A stretch of 19,645 nucleotides of DNA from Trichodesmium sp. jk18x7bins.61. Its GTDB lineage: Bacteria > Cyanobacteriota > Cyanobacteriia > Cyanobacteriales > Microcoleaceae. Made by a program: the position numbers and the translations under genes. The stretch covers positions 1-19,645 of the forward strand of contig JAJEAQ010000193.1 of NCBI GenBank assembly GCA_022822685.1, given 5' to 3'. The notes under the pieces were generated by a model that did not search any database, was not told the origin of the DNA, and saw only the letters and a program-made list of their open reading frames with translations. This document shows positions 1 to 8,549 of the stretch, piece after piece (the first letter of the stretch is position 1; each line of letters opens with the position of its first letter).

Positions 1-1042
1 CAGCTATATTGCAAGGTCCGACACCAGCGATTGGACAGTATTATTTAAAAAAAATTGAGTGTCGCTTTCTTTAAAAAAGATCTAGATAATCAATCAAAAT
101 ATCAACCCTATTTAACTGCTTCTTATGCCAAAGTGATGAATAAAGATTCCTTAAATTTGAATTTAATTACATATTTAACACCACAACAATTAGAAACTGC
201 TTATGGTAGTTTTCCACCAAAACCAATCGTACCTCCACCGATTACTGCTAAAGTTCCTAAGCGACAAGAAATTATCTTAAAAGAAATTCAAAGAACTGGA
301 GTTATGAAAGTAGCAATGCGGCGAGATGCTACTCCTTTCGGTTATGTAGATGAGACAGGAGAATGGTCTGGTTACTGCGAAGATTTAATTGACCTTTTTG
401 CTGAAAAGATTGCTCAAGAATTAAACATTTCCACAGGTGTTAAAGTAATAGAAATTGCATCTAATCTGGAAAACCGATTTCAGTTAGTTCAGAATGGTAT
501 CGTATATTTAGAATGTGGCCCTAATACAATTAGGGATGATATTGGAGGTATAGCTTTTTCTAATCCTTTTTTTGTCACGGGAACTTATTTTTTTGGTTTT
601 AAAAGGCACAGAAATAAATCCTAATAGTGATTTAGCAGGAGTCAAAACTGGTGTTTTGAAAAATACGACTACAGAAAAATTCATTCAAACAGAATATCTA
701 GAAACTGAAGCAATTTATTTTGAAGGCGATCAAGGTATGAATGAGGCTTTAGACTCTCTAGCAAAAGGAGAAATTCAAACGTTTGTTAATGACCGGATTT
801 TATCTATTGGGGAACTATTTCGGCAAAATCTGGATTTCAGTAATTACAAATTAGTACCAGAAAAGCCTTTAACATGTGATTTTTATGGCATCATTGTTCC
901 GAATAATGACCGAGAATGGCAAAATAAAATCAACTCTTTTATTGATAGTGAACAACCTCAAGCCATTGATCAAAAATGGTTCAAAGAATTATTTCCTTAT
1001 CAGTTAGAAAATCTAGATTATTGTGTTAATCAAAGAAAGTAA
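1..1042 (+). pseudogene. Family-3 periplasmic solute-binding protein, frameshifted, 5' end outside window
   Basis: The remains encode a periplasmic binding protein of the SBP_bac_3 type (amino-acid or polar-solute binding). Reading starts in frame 3 at the window edge (ILQGPTPAIGQYYLKKI), moves to frame 1 at the A8 run at 47-54, continues to about 588, then moves to frame 2 at a T7 run (588-594) and ends at TAA 1040-1042. One extra T explains the second shift: removing it joins TGTYF directly to LVLKGTEINP. The solute-binding fold begins near EIQRTGVMKVAMRRDATPFG and runs to the C-terminus. A proline-rich linker (PPKPIVPPPI) separates it from an N-terminal part of unknown type. The pieces at 55-624 and 572-1042 would otherwise look like two genes with a TTG start each, but neither has a ribosome binding site. 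Likely a pseudogene. A sequencing error at homopolymers is the alternative. Confidence 0.75.
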
Positions 1043-1337
1043 TACCAATTTCCTAAAAAGTGAGCTACAGTTATATGGCTGAAAGTCTTCATTAGTGAGT
1101 AGTAAAATCACGTAAGTGAGACTCTCAAACTATGAATTTGGTGCATGGCATTAGAGGTTGTTTGTAAAACTCAGATTAAATTCTGGCGTAGGATGGGCAA
1201 TTGGGTCAATATCTCCTGGCACTGATCAGAATTTTAGTTTGACGCCGCCGGCCATCATAATTAAACATTCTAGCTATCTTAATATTTACTTGACAAACAG
1301 TCTCTTAAAGTAGCATTATTTTTTTAATTTTGTATAA
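1043..1337. other. Intergenic region between two pseudogenes
   Basis: No coding region is recognised. A weak promoter-like pair, TTGACA at 1290-1295 and CATTAT at 1314-1319 (18-bp spacer), precedes the hydrolase pseudogene. It may be the relic promoter of that gene. Nothing else with clear structure is visible. Confidence 0.4.
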
Positions 1338-3033
1338 ATGAATAAAAAATTAAGCAGTATGCTTTTAAAAAGCGTTGTGGTAAAACTCAAAAAACGATGC
1401 TTTTATGGTTGACCTCTCTAGCATTAGGAACTATCCCATTTGTGCTGACAACTTTCTCAGCCAAAGCAGCAGAATAGATTTATTTTAATTACGGTGTTCT
1501 GAGAGCAGGAGTTCCTATAAGTGCTTTAGATAATTATGCTGAAACAGGTCAATTTGACAAAGAATTAAGATTTGATTTCTTGTTTATAAATGCAGAAAAT
1601 CAAGAAAAATTGCGACAGATCTTAAACTTTCAATTTAAGATTAATCCTGTACAACTTTCTCAAGGTTTGTATTCTCAAATGGGAGAAAATTTACTGAATT
1701 ATCTGGGATAAATAATTCAGGTGGATGATGCCAATGGTGCTATTCCTATTCGAGAAGCTTTAATTACAACTGCTAAGTATCAAGATTTTACGCCGATCAA
1801 TTTATTGCAAAATTTTTCCGGGGAAGTTCAGTTTGATATTCAGAAAATTTTGACAGTCAAGGGATAATTTTTGAGTCTGATTCAAGACACAGAAAAACTA
1901 CTGACAGAAGTTAAACAAATGACATTAACTGCTGCTGCTACTGAGTCAAAAGTAAATTTTTATAAATTACCAGATTTACGTCAACCAGGTAATTTTTCTT
2001 TCTAGAAAGAGACAATTGAACCCAATGATCAAAATCGCGATCGCCAATTTATTGTTAATTTTTATTTCCCCTATAAGCCCAGACAAACTGAAACAATACC
2101 AGTAATTATTCTCTCTCTTGGTTTAGCCGCAAAACTGAGTCAATGGCAACATTTAGCAATACATTTAGCTTCTTATGGTTTTGCTGTTGCTAAAGTACAG
2201 CATCCGGGGAGTGATTTTAATTATTTTCATAATTTTCTAAAAAGCAAAGAAAAAGATATCTTTGAACAGGGGGCATTTATTAATAGACCTCTAGATATTA
2301 GTTATTTATTAGATGAGTTAGAACGTCGTAATCAATCTAAATTTGAAGTCAGACTAAATCTAAAAAATGTTGGTATTGTGGGTCAATCTTTTGGAGCTTA
2401 TACAGCATTAGCTTTAGCTGGTGCCAAAATTAATTTTGAACAACTTAAACAAGATTATTTACCTCAAGCTCAATATTTGAATCCTTCTTTATTTTTACAA
2501 TGTCGTGCTTTGGAACTTCCGTAAAAAAATTCTGATTTGCAAGATGAAAGAATTGGCTCAGTATTAGTTATGGCTCCCGTGAATCGGACTATATTTGGTC
2601 AGTCTGGATTGAGTCATATTAATATACCAATTTTATGGGTTGCTGGTAGCCAATACCAATTAACTCTGGTAGTAATAGAACAAGTTTATCCTTTGACTTG
2701 GTTGTTAGTAAAAGAGAAGTATTTTATATTAACAAAAGGTGCAAAACATCTAGATTTTAATGTGACTGCAATTCAGGATGTAGAATCTGTAGATGATGAT
2801 TCTTTAAATCAATTAGTTAATGGGAGTTCACCTGTGATTAAATCTTATATTAATGCTTTGGGTTTAGCATTTTTTAGGTATACGTCAGTAATGATTCCAA
2901 TTACTTGAATTATTTGCGTTCTTCCTATGCTTTAGCTATTAGTGAGGAACCCTATACTTTAGGTTTTTTATCTTCTTTGACAGCAGAGGAATTAACTCAA
3001 GTTTTTACCGAAAAACATTCAGGAGGCTCTTAA
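1338..3033 (+). pseudogene. Secreted alpha/beta hydrolase (DUF1400 type), heavily degraded
   Basis: The best start is ATG 1338 (MNKKLSSMLLKSVVVKLKK), which after a frameshift in an A6 run near 1389-1394 continues as a hydrophobic segment ending SAKAAE, a convincing signal peptide. The body is read in frame 2 and matches the pattern of cyanobacterial alpha/beta hydrolases with an N-terminal DUF1400-like region. The nucleophile elbow GQSFGA is intact, with the serine codon at 2387-2389. In-frame stops lie at 1475-1477 (TAG), 1709-1711 (TAA), 1865-1867 (TAA), 2003-2005 (TAG) and 2522-2524 (TAA). A second frameshift near 2870-2880 moves the reading to frame 1, which ends at TAA 3031-3033 (EKHSGGS). 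The open segment 2537-2908 is only a fragment of this gene. With seven lesions this is a pseudogene and not a sequencing artefact. Confidence 0.88.
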
Positions 3034-3551
3034 CTCTGTACTTGCTTCTTGTCTCATACCGAAGAGATATCCTAACTGACTGCTGCATATTCATGTCGGC
3101 GATAGGGGAAACGCTTTTCATCTCGCGCAGTGTTTCATGTTTACATATCTAGGATGAAAGCAGATAATACACAAGTATAGAACCTACATAAAACGCTCTA
3201 TGAAATGAAAAACAAAACGCACACCACTAATTTAAACAATATAGTGAGGGATTCAAACCCTCTTCTAACAATACTTTTGCCTCTTGCCTTTTACCTTTAG
3301 CCCTGGGCCGAAGGTTGTTAAATAGACTGGATATTACTCCAGTGAGCGGTTAATATATTTAGGAAAATAAAAGTCCAATAAAAGTAATCAAAAATCACAC
3401 TAGCAAGACAAACTCCTACTAAATGACGAAGATTAGGCAAATTTTATAGGAAAGCTTTATTTACTGAAGTGACTAGGGTGACTCTCATGTTTAAGATAAT
3501 ATTTATAATTTCTATTTGCATGATGAGTAGGCGATAATTTGCTGGGGACTT
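3034..3551. other. Intergenic region with a pyrimidine-rich repeat
   Basis: No gene is supported here. It contains a small hairpin (GAGGG 3246-3250 with CCCTC 3258-3262) and a pyrimidine-rich tract, ACTTTTGCCTCTTGCC at about 3273-3288, which recurs at about 8135-8150 near the other end of the sensor-kinase gene. Such short tracts are common dispersed repeats in heterocystous cyanobacteria. Confidence 0.4.
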
Positions 3552-3752
3552 TTATTGGTATGAATTTTGATTTATGATTAGGGAATCTTTTCTCAAGTTG
3601 CTGCGGAATTTTGCCATGTAACGTTGAGGCTGAGTTTGTAAATCTATTCTCTCAAATTCTATTTCCTCAGTAGACGACTTATTCTTGATTATGATATTTT
3701 TATTTGCCATGTTTTTTTCTAATATCTGAAGATCAATCACAAAAATATACAC
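3552..3752 (-). CDS. Doubtful small hypothetical protein
   Basis: This is a 66-codon open frame. The internal ATG at 3710 would give a 52-residue product starting MANKNIIIKNKSS, which looks more like a natural N-terminus than the longer MYIFVIDLQ version. The product is basic and polar, with no membrane segment, and no domain is recognised. No clear ribosome binding site precedes either start. It lies alone in repeat-rich, gene-poor DNA. It could be a real small protein, a fragment of a decayed gene, or chance. Confidence is low. Confidence 0.25.
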   Translation of the reverse strand: MYIFVIDLQILEKNMANKNIIIKNKSSTEEIEFERIDLQTQPQRYMAKFRSNLRKDSLIINQNSYQ

Positions 3753-3885
3753 TGAAACCTAAGTTCAGCCTAAAATTTTTATCAGTTATTTGTAAACCAG
3801 GAACTAATATAAATTTGCTCTATTAGAAATGGCAACAGTGAAATTATGGAATAATCAAAATTTAAACTATGTTTAATCTTATGTT

Positions 3886-3914
3886 TACCAACTTTGAGAA
3901 TCTCAAAGTTGGTA
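3886..3914. repeat. 29-bp near-perfect palindrome with 1-nt centre
   Basis: TACCAACTTTGAGA (3886-3899) is followed by a single A and then its exact reverse complement (3901-3914). A 14-bp arm with no real loop is unlike a typical terminator, which needs a 3-10 nt loop and a T run. It could be a protein-binding palindrome or the core of a mobile palindromic repeat. Confidence 0.7.
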
Positions 3915-4147
3915 TGACTTATTTGGTAATGCTTTGCAGAAAAAAGTGAAACTATTGAGTTATGAAGATAGCTACTAGGGTTAACATGGTGTTAACTAAC
4001 TTTTAAATTATTTGGTGAATCAGTCATTCTCTAGAATTCAGTGAAACCAGTAAATCATCTCAATTTATACTCAGGGTAGATTTAGACTTAAACATATCTA
4101 CTTTTTCCAATCCTTGTCTCTAAGCCTGAGTGCAGGCTAGGTTTTTC

Positions 4148-4247
4148 GGCGTTGCTCAATGGTAATGATTTTTAGATTAATTATCAACGAAAAGAAATAT
4201 TTTCCGATTTTACCCCCAGCTACCTCACATTACATTTCAGCAACACC
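4148..4247. mobile_element. MITE-like element family A, copy 1 (100 bp)
   Basis: This 100-bp unit is about 93% identical (counted by eye) to the reverse complement of 14940-15039. Its ends are imperfect inverted repeats: GGCGTTGCTCAATG at the left, and GGTGTTGCTGAAATG as the reverse complement of the right end. It has no coding capacity. The flanking 8-mers (GGTTTTTC and TAATATTA) do not match, so this copy has lost, or never had, a target duplication. It is non-autonomous, and no matching transposase is in the window. Confidence 0.75.
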
Positions 4248-4285
4248 TAATATTAAATATCTTAAAGTATTGAGGCCTTGAAAAA

Positions 4286-4423
4286 TATAGCAGTTTTCAT
4301 ATTGGTGAGGTACAAAGATTTCTGATTTTTGGGAGTTGGGAATTGGGAGTTGGGAGTTGGGAGTTGGAAGTCTGAAGTCGGATTCAAATAAAAGTGTATT
4401 TCATTAATTTGAGAAACGCTATA
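4286..4423. mobile_element. Inverted-repeat element family B, copy 1, with heptamer array
   Basis: The left end TATAGCAGTTTTCATATTGG and the right end (reverse complement TATAGCGTTTCTCAAATTAA) form imperfect terminal inverted repeats beginning with TA, as seen in elements mobilised by IS630/Tc1-type transposases. That assignment is an inference. Inside is a tandem array of five heptamers of the GGGAGTT type (4331-4365) plus a degenerate sixth. The same leader, GTGAGGTACAAAGATTTCTG, precedes the heptamers in copy 2 (15340-15577). Confidence 0.65.
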
Positions 4424-4456
4424 GTATTTAATAAAAGTCAACACTTAAAATAAAGA

Positions 4457-4481
4457 GTAAGTATTCAACTGAAAATGATAT
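4457..4481. repeat. Single end of repeat family C at the kinase stop codon
   Basis: These 25 bases match 13003-13027 at 23 of 25 positions (GTAAGTATTCAACTG core, ending ATGATAT). The last base is also the last base of the TAA stop codon of the minus-strand kinase gene. No partner end is seen nearby, so this is a solo terminus or a decayed copy. Confidence 0.55.
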
Positions 4482-7400
4482 TACTTCTGAGTAAATGTCC
4501 AAACTCCATTCCAGTTTGTCGGAACACCAGTTGCCATTAACTTCTTAATTCTATATAGATAAATTTTAGCTACTTTATCTAAAGAATTAACTGCTAAAAC
4601 TTTCTCAAAATAAAGTTTAGCAGAGACTAAATCTCCCAAGCGATAATACTCTACACCTAATTCAAAATCTGCTTTAGTTTTTAACTTGAATTCTTGCAGT
4701 GAATCAACTTCACCATCGATCACTTCATAAACATCTATCGGTTCATGCCTACCTTGAACAGATGCACGGTCTAAAAACCTAATTCGATATTGTTGGGGAT
4801 TTTTTAAACCTTTGAAAGCTGGTTTTGAGATTAATAAAGCAACTCCATAAAACTTAGTTAAACCTTCCAGACGTGCTGTTAAATTCACATGATCAGAGAT
4901 GGCATCTCCTGACATCCGATGCTCCTCTCCGATTATGCCCACCATCATGTGACCCCAATGAATACCAATTCCAATTTTAATCGGAGGTAAACTTTTTGCT
5001 ACCAGAGTTTGATTATATTTGTGTATTTTACGAAGTTGAGCAATGGCAGCTTGCACTGCATCATCAACACTATCAGGAAACACTGCCATAATGCCATCCC
5101 CGATAAACTTAATAATCAAACCATTGTGATCGCGAATTTCTGGACAAACTTGTTCTAAATAACCGTTGACAAAAGCAAATGTTTCTTGAGAATTCATCTG
5201 CTCGGATATGGTTGTAAAAGAGCGAATATCAGAAAAGAATATAGCCATTTCTTTACTAACGCGATCGCCTAATTTCACATCAATAATACTTTCTTTTGAG
5301 AGCAATTTTACATATTCGTGGGATACAAAACGACCATAGGCTTGAGTAATTTTTGATAATTGAATATGAGTTTTAATCCGAGTTAATAATTCATCTTTAA
5401 CAAAAGGTTTAGTCAGATAATCATTGGCGCCGAATTGGAAGCCCACTACTAAATCAGCTACTTGATTTTTAGCAGTTAACATTAAGATAGGCAAACTTTG
5501 GGCTGGGTACTTTTCTCTCATTCTAGCGCAGACTTCATAACCAGACATATTAGGCATCATCACGTCTAGCAAAATTAGGTCAAAATTATTGTGACTTTCT
5601 AAAGCAGCTAAAGCTTCTGTTCCATTTAATGCTTGAGTAACTTGATAGTTATTTGCTTGTAAATGATTGTTCAAAACTTGAATATTTATCGGTTCATCAT
5701 CAACAATTAAAATGTGAAAATCACCCTCTGCTAAATTACTTTCAATATGTTCTGTTTGTTCCATATCAATCCCATAACGAACAGGATCAACTATTGAGGT
5801 TGTAATAGTGGGAGTATCACCTACAGGTTGCTCAGAAATAGGCAGGGTAAAACTAAAACAAGAACCCACTCCCAACTCAGATTCAACCCAGAGCTTACCA
5901 CCATGGAGTTCGACTAATTGTTTGGTGACTGCTAAACCTAAACCTGTACCACCGTATCTTCTATCTATTGAGCTTTCTACTTGTTCAAAAGATTCAAAGA
6001 TGAGCTCTAGTTGATCCGGAGAAATACCGATGCCAGTATCAGAGATGAGAATTTGCAGTTGTTGAGATTCTCCTATATTTTGATTGGTAGTATTTGGGGC
6101 ATGGGGTTGATGTTCGGGATGTTTAGGATGATCGGTAATCAATTGTGCAGAGATTTTGATTTTACCAGACTCCGTAAATTTGATGGCATTACCAATTATA
6201 TTATAGAGAATTTGTTGTAGACGATTTTCATCAGCCTCAACGGGGGGTAAATCTGTGGGAATTGCATTTATTAGTTGTAGATTTCGATTTTTGCCGATTA
6301 AAAATTGATTCAAGGTGACTACTGTTTCTACCACTCCACGAATATCAATCGCTTTGATTTGTAATTTGAGTTTGTTGTGTCTGATTTTAGAAAAATCGAG
6401 AATGTCGTTGATTAGATTAGATAGACGGCGAGCACTAGAAACAATCATTGTTAAGTTGGAAATGCTCAAAGTATTTAACTCTGCATTACTCTCTTCTAGG
6501 ATAAATTCAGCAATACCAATAATGCCATTGAGTGGGGTTCGTAGTTCGTGGGAAGTGTTAGCTAAAAATTCATCTTTGAGGCGATCGAGTTTTTTGAGCT
6601 GCTGGTTTTGCTCTTGCAAGGTATTGAAAGAATCTTGAAGTTGGCTAGCCATGCTATCAAAAGAGCGTGCTAATTCTCCTACTTCATCACCACGCTCGAT
6701 ATCAAGGTTGAGTACTTTTTTCCATTTCCCTACAGTGATTTCCTTGGCCACATCATTGAGATTTACAATCGGTTTAATAATCCAGGCTGCAGTTCCAATG
6801 CCTAGCAAGATCGCTACCATCAAAGCAATTAAGATCAACACAATTGTCATACGGGTATTGGCATAAATCTGTGCCATCAAGTCATTTTCTGGAATAACGA
6901 CAACAGCTAACCAGTCAATACCTCGCTCATCTCGGATTGGGCTAACTCGACCATAATGCGGTTTCCCATCAACAGAAAATTTGAATGGTCGAATTCCTGT
7001 AATATTTTCAAAATTACCAAAAGATGATTGTAAGTATTTAGCAGCAGCACTGACTGTAGGGTTATCCGCATCCATCGCTGGTAGCTTGGCAATTTCTCGA
7101 TTTTCACCAATTTCAGTAATTATAAAAGGTTGAGCAATATCAGAAGCTGCTACTAGCATCCCAGAACGTTCCATCAAAAAGCTTTGTCCATTTTTGCTAA
7201 TTATTAATTGTCTAAGAAAATCTGTCGCCCGCATTAAAGTAATCTTGTTGGACAAAACTCCGATCAACTGGCCTTGTGAATCAAAAACAGGTCTAACAGC
7301 AGATATATCCAAAGCCGTGTTTTGACGAGAAAAAGAAGGATAAATCGGAGTCCATACGGGGCTACCTTTGTCTTTTGCTATCTGATACCAAAGGCGAAGA

Positions 7401-7921
7401 CGGGGATCGTACTCTACAGTGTTCAATAATGTGCTTGGCAATCCACTAGAATCTAGTAAGTAATCTTTACGATTTGGTTCAGTAGCAGTTGTGCGAAGAT
7501 GAAACATATATTCACCAGTTTCTCTACGTTCAACTGAAACAAATTCTCCTTTTTCACTACCAAAGAAAATAGTACTATCAATATCTGGAGGACTTTTTAC
7601 CACCTCCCAAAAGTAGAGCCTTAAGCTATCAAAATTATTGAGATCAATATTACCGCTTTGGATACCATCATTAATAAGTTCTAAAACTATATGAGATTTG
7701 TTTAGATATCCTAAGATAGCTTGTTCGATCTGGGTGTTAATTCTATCAGTTAACTGAGTTGCCAGATTGTCAACAGTTTCTCGTCCGTTCTTGAAAGAAA
7801 AATATCCTACTAAACTGACTGTAATCAGAATTTGTAGGACAAAAGGAATAACAAGCAGGTCTATAATAGATGTTTTTCTAAAAAATTTTGCCATTCCAGA
7901 AAATAGAGATTGAAGGAGCAT
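4481..7921 (-). CDS. Hybrid sensor histidine kinase with Cache sensor, receiver and C-terminal class III adenylate cyclase
   Basis: Predicted inner-membrane sensor of 1146 residues. Domain order: N-terminal membrane helix (about 24-43), extracytoplasmic double-Cache-like region (about 45-350), second helix (about 357-380), HAMP (about 381-435), HisKA with phosphoacceptor H458 in NTSHELRTPLNG, HATPase (N box near 566-574, DTGIGI 628-633, GGTGLGLAV 657-665), receiver (D741/D742, phosphoacceptor D786, K838), then a class III cyclase (about 885-1065). In the cyclase, D898 and D942 (in GDG) fit the metal ligands. K938 and D1010 fit the adenine-specifying pair, and N1013 and R1017 the transition-state residues, so adenylate rather than guanylate cyclase is predicted. 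A TPR-like helix pair follows (about 1084-1125). All catalytic motifs are intact. It differs from CyaC as known, which begins with a receiver rather than a Cache domain. ATG 7921 has no good ribosome binding site; ATG 7894 (MAKFFRKT) is a possible alternative start. Confidence 0.93.
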   Translation of the reverse strand: MLLQSLFSGMAKFFRKTSIIDLLVIPFVLQILITVSLVGYFSFKNGRETVDNLATQLTDRINTQIEQAILGYLNKSHIVLELINDGIQSGNIDLNNFDSLRLYFWEVVKSPPDIDSTIFFGSEKGEFVSVERRETGEYMFHLRTTATEPNRKDYLLDSSGLPSTLLNTVEYDPRLRLWYQIAKDKGSPVWTPIYPSFSRQNTALDISAVRPVFDSQGQLIGVLSNKITLMRATDFLRQLIISKNGQSFLMERSGMLVAASDIAQPFIITEIGENREIAKLPAMDADNPTVSAAAKYLQSSFGNFENITGIRPFKFSVDGKPHYGRVSPIRDERGIDWLAVVVIPENDLMAQIYANTRMTIVLILIALMVAILLGIGTAAWIIKPIVNLNDVAKEITVGKWKKVLNLDIERGDEVGELARSFDSMASQLQDSFNTLQEQNQQLKKLDRLKDEFLANTSHELRTPLNGIIGIAEFILEESNAELNTLSISNLTMIVSSARRLSNLINDILDFSKIRHNKLKLQIKAIDIRGVVETVVTLNQFLIGKNRNLQLINAIPTDLPPVEADENRLQQILYNIIGNAIKFTESGKIKISAQLITDHPKHPEHQPHAPNTTNQNIGESQQLQILISDTGIGISPDQLELIFESFEQVESSIDRRYGGTGLGLAVTKQLVELHGGKLWVESELGVGSCFSFTLPISEQPVGDTPTITTSIVDPVRYGIDMEQTEHIESNLAEGDFHILIVDDEPINIQVLNNHLQANNYQVTQALNGTEALAALESHNNFDLILLDVMMPNMSGYEVCARMREKYPAQSLPILMLTAKNQVADLVVGFQFGANDYLTKPFVKDELLTRIKTHIQLSKITQAYGRFVSHEYVKLLSKESIIDVKLGDRVSKEMAIFFSDIRSFTTISEQMNSQETFAFVNGYLEQVCPEIRDHNGLIIKFIGDGIMAVFPDSVDDAVQAAIAQLRKIHKYNQTLVAKSLPPIKIGIGIHWGHMMVGIIGEEHRMSGDAISDHVNLTARLEGLTKFYGVALLISKPAFKGLKNPQQYRIRFLDRASVQGRHEPIDVYEVIDGEVDSLQEFKLKTKADFELGVEYYRLGDLVSAKLYFEKVLAVNSLDKVAKIYLYRIKKLMATGVPTNWNGVWTFTQK

Positions 7922-8549
7922 AAAAGTTTATGGTCTAAAAATATTAAAGTTTTTACATCTTGACCAATAACTTTTCGTGAAAGTTAAGAGTCAAAAGTAA
8001 TTGTTTATTTGCCAAATCCTCAAAAGCTATTCCCAATAAAAACCAACTCCTAAGTTTATTTTAGATGGTTGACAGTTAATCAGTACTATCCTGACAGCCA
8101 TGATTTTTTTTTGTTTTGAGGGAGTTCTAGCAGTACTTTTGCCTCTTGCCTGTTCCCTCTCGCCTATCCCGAATGGAGTTGACAAAAATCAAAATCTATG
8201 ATCAAAATTCCCCGTGTCGATACAGAATCTGTAAGTTAAGTACACAAAATTATTTGTTTATTTACAATCAAGTATATTTTTTGTTCCTTCTCTTAGTGCC
8301 CATTCCCTATCTTGTAGCACTGCATTTCCCTACTTCCACTAAATTAGTTTCCCACAGTTACAGATATTAAGAATCGGAATATACCCGATAAATAAGGCTG
8401 ACTTTCATCCTGATATTCCCTCTCAGGAGCAGATGGGACTTCCCGCCAGTTTGTTAAAAAAAATCTATCTTAATTCTAAACCTCAGCAAAGTCTGTGTCA
8501 GAATGCTTATTAGTTTTGTTTACTTTTAATTACAAACTGCCGATAAATC
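7922..8549. other. Intergenic region upstream of both the kinase (-) and ndhF (+)
   Basis: This divergent region must hold the promoters of both neighbours, but no convincing -35/-10 pair was identified. It contains the pyrimidine-rich repeat ACTTTTGCCTCTTGCC at about 8135-8150, shared with about 3273-3288. The open frame at 8146-8370 starts inside that repeat, lacks a ribosome binding site and has no recognisable protein character, so it is not called. Confidence 0.45.

Larger units (their letters stand above)
3753..4480. other. Repeat-rich intergenic region downstream of the sensor kinase
   Basis: No gene is supported. The region holds a 29-bp palindrome (3886-3914), a 100-bp MITE-like copy (4148-4247), a second inverted-repeat element with a heptamer array (4286-4423), and one end of a third repeat family (4457-4481) that touches the kinase stop codon. 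The open frame at 4262-4444 is made largely of the heptamer array and is not a gene. Confidence 0.6.

Noticed and set aside
572..1042. 156-codon open frame taken as a separate gene
   Set aside because: Its first codons overlap the previous piece, and the joined reading gives one continuous solute-binding domain across the T7 run.
2537..2908. 123-codon open frame taken as a separate gene
   Set aside because: It is continuous in frame and content with the upstream hydrolase text and is only the longest unbroken piece of the pseudogene.
4331..4365. Heptamer arrays as a CRISPR array
   Set aside because: Units are 7 bp with no spacers; this is a simple tandem repeat.
4262..4444. 60-codon minus-strand open frame
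   Set aside because: It spans the heptamer array of element B copy 1 (repetitive PTPNSQFPTPNS-like text); a by-product of the repeat.
5808..6866. Plus-strand open frames inside the sensor kinase
   Set aside because: They are antisense shadows of a gene whose domains and catalytic residues are all readable on the minus strand.
8146..8370. 74-codon plus-strand open frame before ndhF
   Set aside because: It begins in a dispersed pyrimidine-rich repeat, with no ribosome binding site and no conserved-looking sequence.
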